The notes: generated from the sequence alone by a model not told the origin. Positions 20,091 to 30,057 are shown, numbered from the stretch's first letter. The stretch is DNA of 64,000 nt from Hahella sp. (GCA_028280065.1 JANQMN010000058.1:1-64000), one strand, 5' to 3'. A program made the numbers and translations.

Positions 20091-21317
20091 CTATCTAAAA
20101 ACGCGTTTTCGAGCTTTTTCCAAACGCTCAAGAATCTTGTCTAAACGATCCGGGTGCACCATGAACTCCTGGAAGCCTTTCATCCCTTCTTTGGCCATGG
20201 CAGGGTCGGTATCCCGATCGTAGAACTGTGCAGTGCCATCCGCGCCGGCAAGCATGGCTACGCCCTTGTTCAGGAAGTAGTTATCCGGAGCGTTGGCCTT
20301 CTTGTTGGGTGGAATCTGCAATAAAGCGGCATTAATAGCGGACTGGTTTTCCGCGCGCGCCATAAAGGCCAGGAATTTACGGGCATCTTCTTTGTTTTTC
20401 GCTCTGGATGGAATGTGCAGCGTGTCCATGGGCGCATCTTCAGACATGCCCGCATCCGGATTGATTTGCGGGAACTGGAAGAAGCCGAGTTTACCGTCAA
20501 GTTCTGCTGGGAAGTTGGGCGTAATGAAATTACCGATCAAATACATCGCGGCTTGGCCGTTGTATAGGAAAGGCTGCGCTTCCTGCCAGCTATAGGAAGA
20601 GTGGTTTTCCAGGAAATAACCCGGTCTGACCAGTTCGCCAAACTTTTCGAAAGTCGCCTTAACGCGGGCGTCTGTGTATGGCACTTTGCCGTCCATCAAA
20701 TCAATATGGAAATCCAGGCCGTTGGTCCGCATGTTCAGGTAGTCGAACCAGCCCGCGGCGGTCCAGAGATATTTGGTGCCGATGGCAACCGGTGCAATGC
20801 CCGCGGCTTTCAGCTTGGCGCACACGTCAAGAAACTCTTGCCAAGTCTTTGGTTCGCCGGCGCCGACTTTCTCGAACAGATCCCTGCGATAGTAGATGCC
20901 CCACTGATAGTAAGTGTAGGGAACGCCCCATTGCTTGCCGTCCACCGTCATCGCCGGTTTAGCAGTGGCAAAATCAGCTTTCATGTTGTTGGCTTCCCAG
21001 ATATCGCTGACATCTTCGAACAGTTTCTTGTCGACAAAGGCCTTCATGCGGTTGCCGGCATACCAGAAGACGACGTCGGGCGGCGAAGTGACCAGCCAGT
21101 TACGGATGGTGGTCTTATACGCCTCATGGTCATAGAGGTTGTACTTGACCGAAATATCGGGATATTCCGCCTCAAACTTTTTCACAATCTCCGCAAACGC
21201 CGCTTTCGGGGCTGGATCGGAGGCATCTGAATTGATGACTAGTGTGCCGGCCTGGCTAAACCCCACCATCGACATGGAAAGGGCCAGTGACGCCGTTATT
21301 TTCTTGATCGTGTTCAT
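20091..21317 (-). CDS. Sugar ABC transporter, periplasmic binding protein
   Basis: This 408-residue protein has a signal peptide (MNTIKKITASLALSMSMVGFSQA) and is a family-1 extracellular solute-binding protein. DASDPAPKAAFAEIVKKFE and WLVTSPPDVVFWYAG lie near the N-terminus; the later half has the usual WxYLMG-like YLIGNFITPNFPAE. The substrate is probably an alpha-galactoside, judged from the adjacent GH36 gene. The permease genes lie upstream on the same strand, 107 bp away. Confidence 0.93.
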   Translation of the reverse strand: MNTIKKITASLALSMSMVGFSQAGTLVINSDASDPAPKAAFAEIVKKFEAEYPDISVKYNLYDHEAYKTTIRNWLVTSPPDVVFWYAGNRMKAFVDKKLFEDVSDIWEANNMKADFATAKPAMTVDGKQWGVPYTYYQWGIYYRRDLFEKVGAGEPKTWQEFLDVCAKLKAAGIAPVAIGTKYLWTAAGWFDYLNMRTNGLDFHIDLMDGKVPYTDARVKATFEKFGELVRPGYFLENHSSYSWQEAQPFLYNGQAAMYLIGNFITPNFPAELDGKLGFFQFPQINPDAGMSEDAPMDTLHIPSRAKNKEDARKFLAFMARAENQSAINAALLQIPPNKKANAPDNYFLNKGVAMLAGADGTAQFYDRDTDPAMAKEGMKGFQEFMVHPDRLDKILERLEKARKRVFR

Positions 21318-21424
21318 ACGCTAAACCTTTGAAGTTTCTTATTGTGACTTCATCGTTCCCTTCCAATTTAACCAGGATGGTCCGTTATCCTAGTGTAGAT
21401 CAATAAATGATCAACAAAAACCTT

Positions 21425-22276
21425 TTAACCCTTGGTTGCGCCGAGGGTGAGACCCGCAATAAAGTGCCGCTGCATGGTAAAAAACAGGAACACCGGGGGC
21501 AGTGCCGCGACAACCGCGCCTGCCGATATCAATTGCCAGGATGCCAGCCATTGCCCTTTCAACGCACTCAGACCGGCGGTTACGGGCCTGACTTCATCGC
21601 TCTGGACCAATACCAACGCCCAGAAGAAATCGTTCCAGATAAAAGTAAATACCAATACTGCCAGCGCCGCGAGAGCAGGCCGGACCAATGGCACTACGAT
21701 ATACCAGAAGATCTTGAATTCTGAGACACCTTCCACCCGGGCCGCTTCAATCAGTTCCGACGGCAGCCCGACGATGAAGTTACGCATGAACAGGGTGCAG
21801 AATCCCGATTGGAAGGCGACATGAAAAGCAATTAACGCCCAGTGCGTATCGTAGATGCCAAACTGGATGGTTAAGTCCCTTACCGGAATCATCAGAATTT
21901 GGAAGGGGACGAAGTTACCGCCGACAAACATGGCAAATAACCAGATATTGGCTTTGAACTTATACTTGGCCAAACCAAAACCGGCTAAAGTCGATAGCGC
22001 TACGGCGCCTGCAACGGCCGGCAGCGTAATTAGCAGACTATTCCACATGTATTGCGCCATTGGCGTGGCCGTAAATACAGTAGAGTAGTTCTCGACCAGA
22101 TGCCATTCGGACGGCCAGCCCCAATAATTACCGGCATTGATGTCGGCCAGTGATCTGACCGATGTTGCCATGACGGCCATTAACGGCAGTAGCCACAGGA
22201 TGATTGTGATCGGTAAGGCTATCCGGTAGCTGATACCGATACCAGGAGACGCTTTTTGAATCGGTTGCGGAAACAT
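21425..22276 (-). CDS. Sugar ABC transporter permease, MalG type
   Basis: This 283-residue inner-membrane protein has six predicted membrane segments. The EAA loop reads ELIEAARVEGVSEFKIFWYIVVPLVRPALAA, which contacts the ATPase. It starts with the first base of the ATG overlapping the stop of the upstream permease (22276), so the two are coupled. The C-terminus, MQRHFIAGLTLGATKG, is typical of carbohydrate permeases. Confidence 0.94.
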   Translation of the reverse strand: MFPQPIQKASPGIGISYRIALPITIILWLLPLMAVMATSVRSLADINAGNYWGWPSEWHLVENYSTVFTATPMAQYMWNSLLITLPAVAGAVALSTLAGFGLAKYKFKANIWLFAMFVGGNFVPFQILMIPVRDLTIQFGIYDTHWALIAFHVAFQSGFCTLFMRNFIVGLPSELIEAARVEGVSEFKIFWYIVVPLVRPALAALAVLVFTFIWNDFFWALVLVQSDEVRPVTAGLSALKGQWLASWQLISAGAVVAALPPVFLFFTMQRHFIAGLTLGATKG

Positions 22277-23172
22277 TATTTTTCACTCCTGATCATGCGC
22301 CATAGGAAGTATGCAATGTAAACGTCCATGATGAGGAACAGGATGACTGCCACGGACGCGCCATATCCCATGCGATAGTTGAATATAGACTCTTCGTACA
22401 TCATATAGGCCAATACCGAAGAACTGCCCCATGGTCCGCCTGCGGTCATCGTGGCGACCAGGTCAAAGCTCCTAAGCGCGCCGATCACGGTGACGACAAT
22501 AGCAATAAAGGTCGCGGGTTTTAGTTGTGGTAAGACGATATACCACAACATCTTGAACCCCCTGGAACCATCGAGCCGGGCTGCTTCGAGTTGTTCGGGA
22601 TCGAGGTTATTGAGGCCGGTCAGATAGAGAATCATGCAATAGGCGATTTGTGGCCAAAGCCCGGCGGCGACGATTCCGTAGGTGACATAATCCTCGTTGG
22701 ATAAGATGGCGATGGGATCGCCTCCGAACCAGGTGATAACGCTGTTCAGGACACCGAAGTTAGGATCGTAGAACCAGGAAAACACCAGGCCGACGACCAC
22801 TTGGGAGATGACAAACGGGAAGAAGAACAATGCCTTGACCGCCCGAATGCCGACTACCTGCTGGTTTAGGAAGAGGGCAATGGCCAAGCCTATCGGCGGC
22901 GCCAGCATGAACAAGACCAGCCAAATCACGTTGTTGGTCAGTGCTGTCCAAAAAGAGTCGGAAGAAAAAAGCGTTACGTAGTTGTCGAAACCTACCCAGG
23001 TTTTTTCTCCAATCCCATCCCACTGGAAAAAGGACAGCCAGATACTGTCAAGAATCGGATACACCACATAGATGGTAAAAATGACTAGCGCTGGAAACAT
23101 GAATACCCAAGGCGCAACGTTTTTGCTTACTCGAAAGCCGTGGGTACCTGTTTCTGCGTTAGCTTGCGACAT
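22276..23172 (-). CDS. Sugar ABC transporter permease, MalF type
   Basis: This 298-residue inner-membrane protein has six segments and the EAA loop LEAARLDGSRGFKMLWYIVLPQLKP. It pairs with the MalG-type protein. I chose the ATG at 23172 (MSQANAET), preceded by GGTGGA at 14 nt. An in-frame ATG at 23199 with no clear ribosome-binding site is the alternative. The promoter region is shared with the divergent ATPase gene and holds a LacI-type operator. Confidence 0.92.
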   Translation of the reverse strand: MSQANAETGTHGFRVSKNVAPWVFMFPALVIFTIYVVYPILDSIWLSFFQWDGIGEKTWVGFDNYVTLFSSDSFWTALTNNVIWLVLFMLAPPIGLAIALFLNQQVVGIRAVKALFFFPFVISQVVVGLVFSWFYDPNFGVLNSVITWFGGDPIAILSNEDYVTYGIVAAGLWPQIAYCMILYLTGLNNLDPEQLEAARLDGSRGFKMLWYIVLPQLKPATFIAIVVTVIGALRSFDLVATMTAGGPWGSSSVLAYMMYEESIFNYRMGYGASVAVILFLIMDVYIAYFLWRMIRSEK

Positions 23173-23323
23173 ATTATTATTCACGGTCCACCAACCCATT
23201 CGTTAGCTGCAGTCAAATGCGTGTTGTCGAGATCTTCATTTTTAAACTGACTAAATCAGTATAGGCCGATCTAAAGATTATGTTGATCTGACAGGTAACA
23301 ACAATAAAACAAAAAAAAGTTGG

Positions 23324-23337
23324 TGTAAACGTTTCCA
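23324..23337. promoter_or_regulatory. LacI-family operator, copy 1
   Basis: TGTAAACGTTTCCA lies between the divergent transporter permease and ATPase genes. The same core is found at 27572 and 32481. The central AACGTT is the usual LacI/GalR hallmark. It probably controls transporter genes in both directions through the regulator at 27645. Confidence 0.8.
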
Positions 23338-23478
23338 CAAACTTTTTTTTCATGTAAAGTACACCAAAATGATTTAGATCCAGCAAAGCAATCTATTCTG
23401 AAAAGAGAAAGTTGGCTGGCAAAGTTGGTAACAGGTAAAAATTAGCAGATAGCAATTAGCAAATAAGAACAGGGGCAC

Positions 23479-24594
23479 ATGATGGCGGCGATTAAATATA
23501 CGAACGTAGTGAAACGCTTCGGCAGTCTCCAGACAATCCATGGTGTTGATCTGGATATTCAAGATGGAGAGTTTGTGGTGTTTGTCGGACCCTCCGGCTG
23601 CGGTAAGTCCACGCTGCTCAGGTTATTGGCCGGTTTGGAAGACATAACCGAGGGCGAAATTTATATTGAGGACCGTTGCGTCAACAAGGTGGATCCCGCC
23701 CAGCGTGGTGTCGCAATGGTGTTCCAATCCTATGCCTTGTATCCCCATATGACCGTTGCGGAAAATATGGGGTTCGGCCTGAAAATGAACGGCGCTCCCA
23801 AGGAAGAAATTGAAAAAAGAGTGCAATACGCCGCAAAAACCCTGCAATTGGAAGCATTATTGGATCGTAAGCCAAAAGATATGTCAGGCGGGCAGCGTCA
23901 GCGGGTTGCCATCGGTCGCGCCATTGTCCGCGATCCCAAGGTTTTCCTGTTCGATGAGCCGCTTTCCAACCTGGACGCTGAGTTACGGGTGGAAATGCGC
24001 TTGCAACTATCAAAACTGCATGAAGATCTGGCTACCACCATGATCTACGTGACTCACGATCAGGTCGAAGCAATGACTCTCGCAGACAAAATTGTGGTTC
24101 TGCGTAGCGGTAATGTTGAGCAGGTGGGGCATCCTATGGACCTTTATTACAATCCTGCCAATCTGTTTGTTGCCGGATTTATCGGTTCGCCGAAAATGAA
24201 CTTCGTCCCTGTAAAACTGCAGGAGCAGAATGGTGACCAGGCAGTGATACGTCTGCCTGACGGTCAAACCTTAAATCTGGAAGTGAAACCGGAAAAAATA
24301 CAAAGCGAAACGCTGACTCTGGGAATTCGTCCGGAACATCTTCACTTGGAGAAGGATTCTGATTTCACTATTACATTTAACAGCCAAATGTTTGAACGGC
24401 TTGGCCACAGTACCTTCCTGTTTGGCGAATACGGTGGTGTGGAAGGCATCAAAGTGCAGTTACGCGGCGATCCGAGTATGACGCGAAAAGGACAAGTACC
24501 TTTGGGAGTTGAGGTGAAGGACTGCCATCTGTTTGACGAATCAGGAATTTCCGTCAGACCGGACTTGAAGATTAATGAGCAAACTCACGGTTAA
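23479..24594 (+). CDS. Sugar ABC transporter ATPase, UgpC/MsmK type
   Basis: This 371-residue protein has Walker A GPSGCGKST (about 40-48), Q-loop FQSYALYPHMTV, signature MSGGQRQRVAIGRA, Walker B VFLFDEPLSNLDA and H-loop YVTHDQVEAMTLAD. The C-terminal regulatory MOP/TOBE domain (about 240-360) is typical of carbohydrate importers. It completes the transporter whose permeases are divergent. Two ATGs lie at 23479 and 23482, behind AGGGG. Confidence 0.95.
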   Translation: MMAAIKYTNVVKRFGSLQTIHGVDLDIQDGEFVVFVGPSGCGKSTLLRLLAGLEDITEGEIYIEDRCVNKVDPAQRGVAMVFQSYALYPHMTVAENMGFGLKMNGAPKEEIEKRVQYAAKTLQLEALLDRKPKDMSGGQRQRVAIGRAIVRDPKVFLFDEPLSNLDAELRVEMRLQLSKLHEDLATTMIYVTHDQVEAMTLADKIVVLRSGNVEQVGHPMDLYYNPANLFVAGFIGSPKMNFVPVKLQEQNGDQAVIRLPDGQTLNLEVKPEKIQSETLTLGIRPEHLHLEKDSDFTITFNSQMFERLGHSTFLFGEYGGVEGIKVQLRGDPSMTRKGQVPLGVEVKDCHLFDESGISVRPDLKINEQTHG

Positions 24595-24622
24595 TTTTTA
24601 ATTCTTTTGTCTTCAACCTTGC

Positions 24623-24656
24623 GGGTTATCCAAACGTCTTGGGTAACCCTTTTTTA
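24623..24656 (+). terminator. Rho-independent terminator after ABC ATPase gene
   Basis: GGGTTATCCAA pairs with TTGGGTAACCC around ACGTC, and seven T residues follow. It lies 28 bp after the ATPase stop. Confidence 0.85.
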
Positions 24657-24805
24657 GTTTTTCTTCCAGGAAGCCCACTGAGCGCGAAAAGATTTGCACC
24701 CTGTTGCTAAGCATTAGGAGGCTACAATTGTTGCGAACGGCGTTATAGTCTCAGTTTATGGTTCATGACCCTCTCAACGCAACACTAGCGCTCAATTTGT
24801 CCTAA

Positions 24806-24975
24806 GAGGCACTTGCAAAAATCCACTTCGCACACCCCGGCTGCGTTAAAAATGCACCGGTCGCCGGCGTTGTCAAATGCTCGTTTACTTCGTGTAAACT
24901 CTGCGAGGCGGCCTCCGCTTTTCCATGCATTTTTGCCTTGCCAGGAAGCCCGAATTAGAGTTTTGCAAGTACCTC
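24806..24975. mobile_element. MITE-like element, copy 2 (longer form)
   Basis: This 170-bp element has ends GAGGCACTTGCAAAA and TTTTGCAAGTACCTC, complementary at 14 of 15 positions, and CTAA on both flanks (24802-24805 and 24976-24979). Its inside differs from the copies at 6055 and 60661 and holds its own inverted pair AAAAATGCA/TGCATTTTT. Antisense open frames across it are not genes. Apart from a hairpin near galK, nothing else is seen in 24657-25179. Confidence 0.65.
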
Positions 24976-25132
24976 CTAAGTAAGCGACATTCGAGTAAGA
25001 GATGTATAAGAACTTCAGGTACGGAGGGGAGTTTTATAGGTCTTATTGACTCAGCTAAGATCTTTAGGATTATATATAGTTTCGCCGTTAGTGCCACGAC
25101 GACTCCCCATTCGCCGATATTCTGCGTGTAGC

Positions 25133-25164
25133 GCCAGATACGGGCAGATTTCGCGGTATCTGGC
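25133..25164 (-). terminator. Hairpin downstream of galK
   Basis: GCCAGATAC (25133-25141) and GTATCTGGC (25156-25164) are perfect inverted repeats 16 bp after the galK stop. No T-run follows on the minus strand, so it is a weak or factor-dependent terminator at best. Confidence 0.5.
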
Positions 25165-25179
25165 AAATCGCCGCGAACC

Positions 25180-26367
25180 TCACAAAACCTCGCCGGCACC
25201 GGCATAAGCCTGGGTTGTGTAGACGGTTTCCCGCAGTCCGGTCTTTGCTTCATAGTTGTCGGTTAACTGACGGATTGTTTCGTTTTGCATTTCTTTCGGT
25301 AGCAAAGCGACGACGCAACCACCGAAGCCTCCGCCGGTCATGCGCACGCCGCCCTGGTCGCCGATCACTCCGCTAACAATCTGTACGATCTCGTCTATGG
25401 GAGGGACTGTAATTTCGAAGTCATGCTGCATCGAGTAGTGGGACTCCGCCATTAGTGTCGACAGTGCTTTCGAGTTTCCTTCCTGTAGCGCCTGTGCGGC
25501 TGCTAATGTTCTTGCGTTTTCGGAAATCACATGACGCGCGCGTTTCGCCGTCACCGGGTCCAAACCTTTTTGCTTGGCTTCGAAGGTCTCCAGATCGAGA
25601 TCGCGTAGGGCGTTGACGCCGAACCATTCCGCTGCTTTTTCACATTGCTGGCGCCGGGTGTTGTATTCACTATCTACCAACCCGCGCTTGACGTTGGAGT
25701 TGATGATCATCACGGAAAGGTGGCTTGGCATGGAGATTAGCCTGGTTTCCAGGGACCGGCAGTCAAGCATCAATGCGTTGCCTGCAGCTCCACAGGCGCT
25801 TGCCATCTGATCCATAATGCCGCACTTGCAGCCGACAAAGTCGTTTTCCGCCTGCTGACCGATTCGAGCGATTGTGGCAGGTTCAACGCCACAGTTATTG
25901 AGATCGTTTAGCGTTGTTCCGATTGCCACTTCAAGCGCTGCAGAAGAGCTTAAACCAGCACCTTGGGGTACATTACCTGCAATCGCCATGTCTGCACCGA
26001 GAAGATCCCTCTTCCCTCCGAAATTCCGGCAATGCTGGAGAAAAAACATTGCCACGCCTCGCACATAGTTGCTCCACATCTGTGTTGGATGGGATGGGAT
26101 ATCGGGTGAAATCTCAAACTCATCAAGTTCTGCATCCAGATCGGCGGCAACTACCCGAATTTTGTTGTCCGTACGAGGAATGACAGCGACCAGTGTTTGA
26201 TATTCAATGGCGCAAGGTAGAACAAATCCGTCATTGTAATCCGTGTGCTCCCCGATGAGATTCACCCGACCCGGCGCTTGAAAATACCGGGTTGGGGACT
26301 GTCCGAATTGCTTAGTAAAGGTGTCCGTTACCCGTTGTTTTAGCTCCCGTTGTGAGATCGTTTCCAT
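25180..26367 (-). CDS. galK: Galactokinase
   Basis: GalK (395 residues) phosphorylates galactose at C1. It has the substrate motif GRVNLIGEHTDYNDG, the ATP-binding GHMP motif VPQGAGLSSSAALEVA, and near the C-terminus VRMTGGGFGGCVVAL. It follows galT by 68 bp on the same strand, and the two form an operon under the operator at 27572. Confidence 0.97.
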   Translation of the reverse strand: METISQRELKQRVTDTFTKQFGQSPTRYFQAPGRVNLIGEHTDYNDGFVLPCAIEYQTLVAVIPRTDNKIRVVAADLDAELDEFEISPDIPSHPTQMWSNYVRGVAMFFLQHCRNFGGKRDLLGADMAIAGNVPQGAGLSSSAALEVAIGTTLNDLNNCGVEPATIARIGQQAENDFVGCKCGIMDQMASACGAAGNALMLDCRSLETRLISMPSHLSVMIINSNVKRGLVDSEYNTRRQQCEKAAEWFGVNALRDLDLETFEAKQKGLDPVTAKRARHVISENARTLAAAQALQEGNSKALSTLMAESHYSMQHDFEITVPPIDEIVQIVSGVIGDQGGVRMTGGGFGGCVVALLPKEMQNETIRQLTDNYEAKTGLRETVYTTQAYAGAGEVL

Positions 26368-26435
26368 CTAATGTTTTCCTCAGGCTGGCTAAATCTAATG
26401 CTTATCGCTCGGCGGATGCCGGAGTTATCAAGCAA

Positions 26436-27521
26436 TTATCTGGATTTGTAGTGGACTTCACTTAATGCCTGCAGCCTTTCAGCCGCCTGCTCGGGCGTGA
26501 GGTCTCGCTGTGGTTCAGCCATCATTTCGTAACCCACCATGAATTTCTTTACGGTTGCCGAGCGCAACAAAGGTGGATAGAAATGCGCGTGTAACTGCCA
26601 GCATTCGGTTTCCTGTACCGAGTTGGGGGCGGCGTGCCAGCCCATGGAGTAGGGGAACGAGCATTCAAACAGGTTGTCGTAGCGAATGGTCAGTTTGCGA
26701 AGTGCATCTGCCAGACTCACCCGTTGTGGACCGATAAGATCCGTCATCCGGCTGATCTTGAACTTGGGTAACAGCAAACTTTCAAATGGCCATGCCGCCC
26801 AATAGGGAACCACGGCGATCCAGTCGTCGTTTTCGGCGATGGTACGAATGCCGGCATCAGACTCTTTAAGGGCATAGTCCAGCAACATGGCGGATTGATA
26901 TTTTGCATAGTAGTCTTTTTGCCGTTCATGCTCCTTGGCGATCTCGTTCGGCAGATAACTATTGGCCCAGATCTGACCGTGGGGGTGAGGATTCGAACAG
27001 CCCATCACAGCCCCTTTGTTTTCGAATACCTGGACCCAGGCATATTGCTCAGAGAGTTCCGCTACCTGGGTGCACCAGGTGTCGACAACACCGCGAATAG
27101 CGCTGACATCCAATTCCGGCAAGGATTTACTGTGATCGGGTGAAAAGCAAATTACCCGACTGGTGCCTCTTACCGGCTGATAGGTCAGTAGCGGGTCGAC
27201 TTCCTGGCCGGTTGCCGGAACATCAGCCCCCGGAGCGTCGGCTCCCGGTTGGCCGGCCCCCGGAGTATCCGGCATTAGCGCGGCGAAATCATTGGTGAAG
27301 ACAAAGGTTTGCTCGTAAGCAGGGTTTGCTTCCCCGGTAACGCGCTTGTTTCCTGGGCAAAGGTAGCAATTTGGGTCATACTCCGGCCTGTCGTCCGCAG
27401 GCAACCGCTCAACTTGACCCTGCCACGGGCGCTTTGCACGATGGGGAGACACCAATACCCACTCGCCAGTGAGTGGATTTTGACGTCGGTGGGGATGGTC
27501 TTCGGGAATAAAATTTGTCAT
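26436..27521 (-). CDS. galT: Galactose-1-phosphate uridylyltransferase
   Basis: GalT (361 residues) exchanges UMP between UDP-glucose and galactose-1-phosphate. The active site [13 protein letters not shown] carries the HPH-Q residues; CYLCPGN gives part of the metal site. The start at 27521 has GGTGG 5 nt upstream; an ATG ten codons earlier has none. The stretch [18 protein letters not shown] near residue 95 is an unusual Pro/Ala/Gly-rich insertion. Confidence 0.96.
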   Translation of the reverse strand: MTNFIPEDHPHRRQNPLTGEWVLVSPHRAKRPWQGQVERLPADDRPEYDPNCYLCPGNKRVTGEANPAYEQTFVFTNDFAALMPDTPGAGQPGADAPGADVPATGQEVDPLLTYQPVRGTSRVICFSPDHSKSLPELDVSAIRGVVDTWCTQVAELSEQYAWVQVFENKGAVMGCSNPHPHGQIWANSYLPNEIAKEHERQKDYYAKYQSAMLLDYALKESDAGIRTIAENDDWIAVVPYWAAWPFESLLLPKFKISRMTDLIGPQRVSLADALRKLTIRYDNLFECSFPYSMGWHAAPNSVQETECWQLHAHFYPPLLRSATVKKFMVGYEMMAEPQRDLTPEQAAERLQALSEVHYKSR

Positions 27522-27571
27522 ATCGCCACCTGAATTGCTTGTTTTCTTCAAAATAATTCAATTTTGCTTAG

Positions 27572-27585
27572 TGTAAACGTTTCCA
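27572..27585. promoter_or_regulatory. LacI-family operator, copy 2
   Basis: TGTAAACGTTTCCA lies between the divergent galT and the LacI-type regulator gene, 50 bp from the former's start and 60 bp from the latter's. It should mediate both repression of galTK and autoregulation. Confidence 0.82.
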
Positions 27586-27644
27586 TTCGCGCTGTCATTT
27601 GCTAAATTAAGCATATTCACGAAATTTTCCGTTTCTTTGACTAA

Positions 27645-28664
27645 ATGGCCACGATAAAAGATATAGCTAAAGTCGCCGGAGTATCGATTGCTACCGTCTC
27701 TCGGGTGATTAATCAATCGCCCAAGGCGAGCGAGGCATCGAAGAAAGCCGTTCAAGCTGCCATGGAGGTGCTTGATTATCGGCCAAACGCCAATGCCAGG
27801 GCTTTGGTCAGCCAAACCACCGATACCATGGGCATTGTGGTCGGCGATGCTTCTGAGCCATTTTTCGGAGCCATGCTTAAAGGGGTGGAAGGCATTGCAA
27901 GAGCCTCGCATAAGCATCTTCTAATCAGTAGTGGCGGGCACAGCGAAGAGTCTGAGAAAGAGGCAATCGAGCTTTTAATAAGCAAGCGTTGTGACTCTTT
28001 CGTGGTGCACAGTAAAGCCCTAGACGATTTGGCCCTGGAAGCCTATGCGGCGAAATACCGGGGAATGGTGTTTATTAACCGTTTTTTGGAGAATGTCGAA
28101 GAGCGTTGCATATATCTCGACAACACTTTGGGTGCCTATTTGGCAACGAAACACTTACTGGATCTCGGACATACTCGAATTGCCTACATCAATAGCAGTT
28201 ACGCAATTCCCGACGCCATTGAGCGCTATCGTGGCTATGAGCGCGCATTACTGGAAAGAGGCTTGGAAGTCGATCCCACGATTCAGGAAACAGGCGCGCC
28301 CAACGAGACCGGCGGGGAAGAGGCTTGTTCCCATTTGTTGGCAAAGGGTGCGTCGTTTACCGCGATAGTAATGTACAACGATGCCATGTCCGCCGGAGTT
28401 CTCTCTTTGTTGGCGGATAACGGTATCAATATTCCCCGTGAAGTCTCCGTGATGGGATTTGACGATGTGATTTTTGCGAAGTATTTACGGCCAAAGTTGA
28501 CAACCATGCGCTATCCCATCGAAATGATGTCCATGCAGGCAGCGCGGTTGGCCCTGGATCTGTCCGAAGGCACCAGTTTCGCCAAGTCCTATCCTTCCGT
28601 GTTTACCCCGGTTCTGGTCGTACGCAACTCCGTTGGCCCGGTACCGGTAATTTCATCAAACTAG
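27645..28664 (+). CDS. LacI/GalR-family transcriptional regulator
   Basis: This 339-residue protein starts MATIKDIAKVAGVSIATVSR, the LacI-type HTH, followed by the hinge helix YRPNANARAL and a periplasmic-binding-like sensor domain (about 60-330) with VSVMGFDDVIFAKYLRPKLTT. Given its neighbours it probably senses galactose or an alpha-galactoside and binds TGTAAACGTTTNCA. galM follows 14 bp downstream. Confidence 0.94.
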   Translation: MATIKDIAKVAGVSIATVSRVINQSPKASEASKKAVQAAMEVLDYRPNANARALVSQTTDTMGIVVGDASEPFFGAMLKGVEGIARASHKHLLISSGGHSEESEKEAIELLISKRCDSFVVHSKALDDLALEAYAAKYRGMVFINRFLENVEERCIYLDNTLGAYLATKHLLDLGHTRIAYINSSYAIPDAIERYRGYERALLERGLEVDPTIQETGAPNETGGEEACSHLLAKGASFTAIVMYNDAMSAGVLSLLADNGINIPREVSVMGFDDVIFAKYLRPKLTTMRYPIEMMSMQAARLALDLSEGTSFAKSYPSVFTPVLVVRNSVGPVPVISSN

Positions 28665-28678
28665 CTGGCTGAACTGCA

Positions 28679-29749
28679 ATGGGAGGGCAGGTGGATAACT
28701 CGGTACGTTTACACGAACAGCACGCGGTTCAGGGCGTGACATTTGATGAGTTCGTGGTGTCCAACGGCAAGGGCTGTGAACTTCATGTGCTGACTTATGG
28801 CGCGGCAATTCACAGGCTTTTCATACCGCTTGCCGAGGGAAGTCCGCGGCAGATTCTCATGCAGGCAGAGATCTCCGGCTATTTTCAGCAGGATGCCTTT
28901 ATGGGAGCGACGGTCGGTCGTTATGCAAACCGGATTCGAAATGGGATATTCGAGATCGATGGCGAACGGTTTCAATTAGATCGAAATAATGGCAAGCACT
29001 GTCTTCACGGCGGCCCCCGAGGGTTTGATAAGCAGGTTTGGGACTCCGCGCTGACAGATGTTGACGGCAGGCAGGCATTGCAGTTGAGTTTGCTGTCCCC
29101 GGACGGCGATCAGGGGTTCCCTGGAAACTGCAATGTCCAGGCGGTGTTTTTCTGGAACCGGCAGGATGATCTGGAAATACGCATGACTGCCGCCGTCGAT
29201 CAACCCTGCCCAGTGGCCCTGACGAGTCATGGTTACTTTAATCTCAATGGAGTCGCAAGTGATTCAAGGGAACACTTTTTACAGTTAAGCGCTGATCGTT
29301 ACCTACCGGTGGATGCTACCGGTGCTCCTTCAAATGGACTATGCAATGTTGAGGGAACCAGTTTCGATTTCCGCAAACTGGGAAAAATCACCGACCGGCT
29401 AAACCTGGATGGGGCGGTGAGCGAAAATGGTTATGACCATGGTTTTCTACTGCAGAAATCCGTACCAGGTATGACTCAACCTGCTGCGATTTTAATCTCC
29501 CCGGATAAGCGGCTTGGCATGGAGCTGTATTCGAACCAACCTGCAATCCAGTTCTACACCGCCCGGTTTTATGCCGGTCAGCCTGCGCCGCACGGTAAAC
29601 GTTATAGCGCATACGATGCCCTCTGTTTAGAGCCGGGCTGTTTGGCGGATACCCCAAACCGGTCGGAGTTTGGCGACTGTATAGTGCGGCCAGGGCAAAC
29701 CTATGAAAATAGGATGATTCTGCGATTTAGGCCTGGTAGCCACCAATAA
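28679..29749 (+). CDS. galM: Aldose 1-epimerase (mutarotase)
   Basis: GalM (356 residues) interconverts the anomers of galactose so that GalK receives the alpha form. Recognisable are GATVGRYANRIRNG, LHGGPRGFDKQVW (substrate His), LTSHGYFNLNG (catalytic His) and CLEPGCLADTPNRSEFGD (catalytic Glu). It lies 14 bp after the regulator gene and is probably co-transcribed with it. Confidence 0.95.
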   Translation: MGGQVDNSVRLHEQHAVQGVTFDEFVVSNGKGCELHVLTYGAAIHRLFIPLAEGSPRQILMQAEISGYFQQDAFMGATVGRYANRIRNGIFEIDGERFQLDRNNGKHCLHGGPRGFDKQVWDSALTDVDGRQALQLSLLSPDGDQGFPGNCNVQAVFFWNRQDDLEIRMTAAVDQPCPVALTSHGYFNLNGVASDSREHFLQLSADRYLPVDATGAPSNGLCNVEGTSFDFRKLGKITDRLNLDGAVSENGYDHGFLLQKSVPGMTQPAAILISPDKRLGMELYSNQPAIQFYTARFYAGQPAPHGKRYSAYDALCLEPGCLADTPNRSEFGDCIVRPGQTYENRMILRFRPGSHQ

Positions 29750-29802
29750 CGCTGGCTGGTTGATTAGAGGTTAAACCACGACATAATCCTGTAAACGGGC
29801 AT

Positions 29803-29975
29803 TCACAGGTTATCAACCGGGCTCTTAGTTCCAGCCCTTCGATTACCAATAACATGGGTATACACTTCGGTGGGCCCGCCATCGTTGTGGCCAAGAAGTT
29901 TCTGAACCGTTCGAATATCTGCCCCGGATTTCAGCAGTTCTGTCGGAATGAATGTCTTAAAGAATGCGCAGTAAC
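29803..29975 (-). pseudogene. Tyrosine integrase C-terminal relic (IntI-like)
   Basis: On the minus strand AHSLRHSF is followed, after a one-base frame change, by TELLKSGADIRTVQKLLGH and EVYTHVIGNRRAGTKSPVD and then TGA at 29803. These are the box II His-x-x-Arg, LGH and catalytic YTH motifs of a tyrosine recombinase. The ending is like that of integron integrases. The rest of the gene is gone. The plus-strand open frame here is antisense to it and not a gene. Confidence 0.8.
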
Positions 29976-30045
29976 TTGTTTAGTAAATAAGCATTTAGTG
30001 CTCCGAAATACTTTCTGCATAGACCGGAAATCTGTGGTAAATTTA

Positions 30046-30057
30046 AGCTATATAGCT
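30046..30057. promoter_or_regulatory. Palindrome before antitoxin gene
   Basis: AGCTATATAGCT is a perfect 12-bp palindrome 21 bp before the antitoxin start, a fitting site for toxin-antitoxin autoregulation. Confidence 0.45.

Noticed and set aside
24885..25253. 122-codon minus-strand frame before galK
   Set aside because: It is made of MITE-like element sequence plus the galK end read in another frame.
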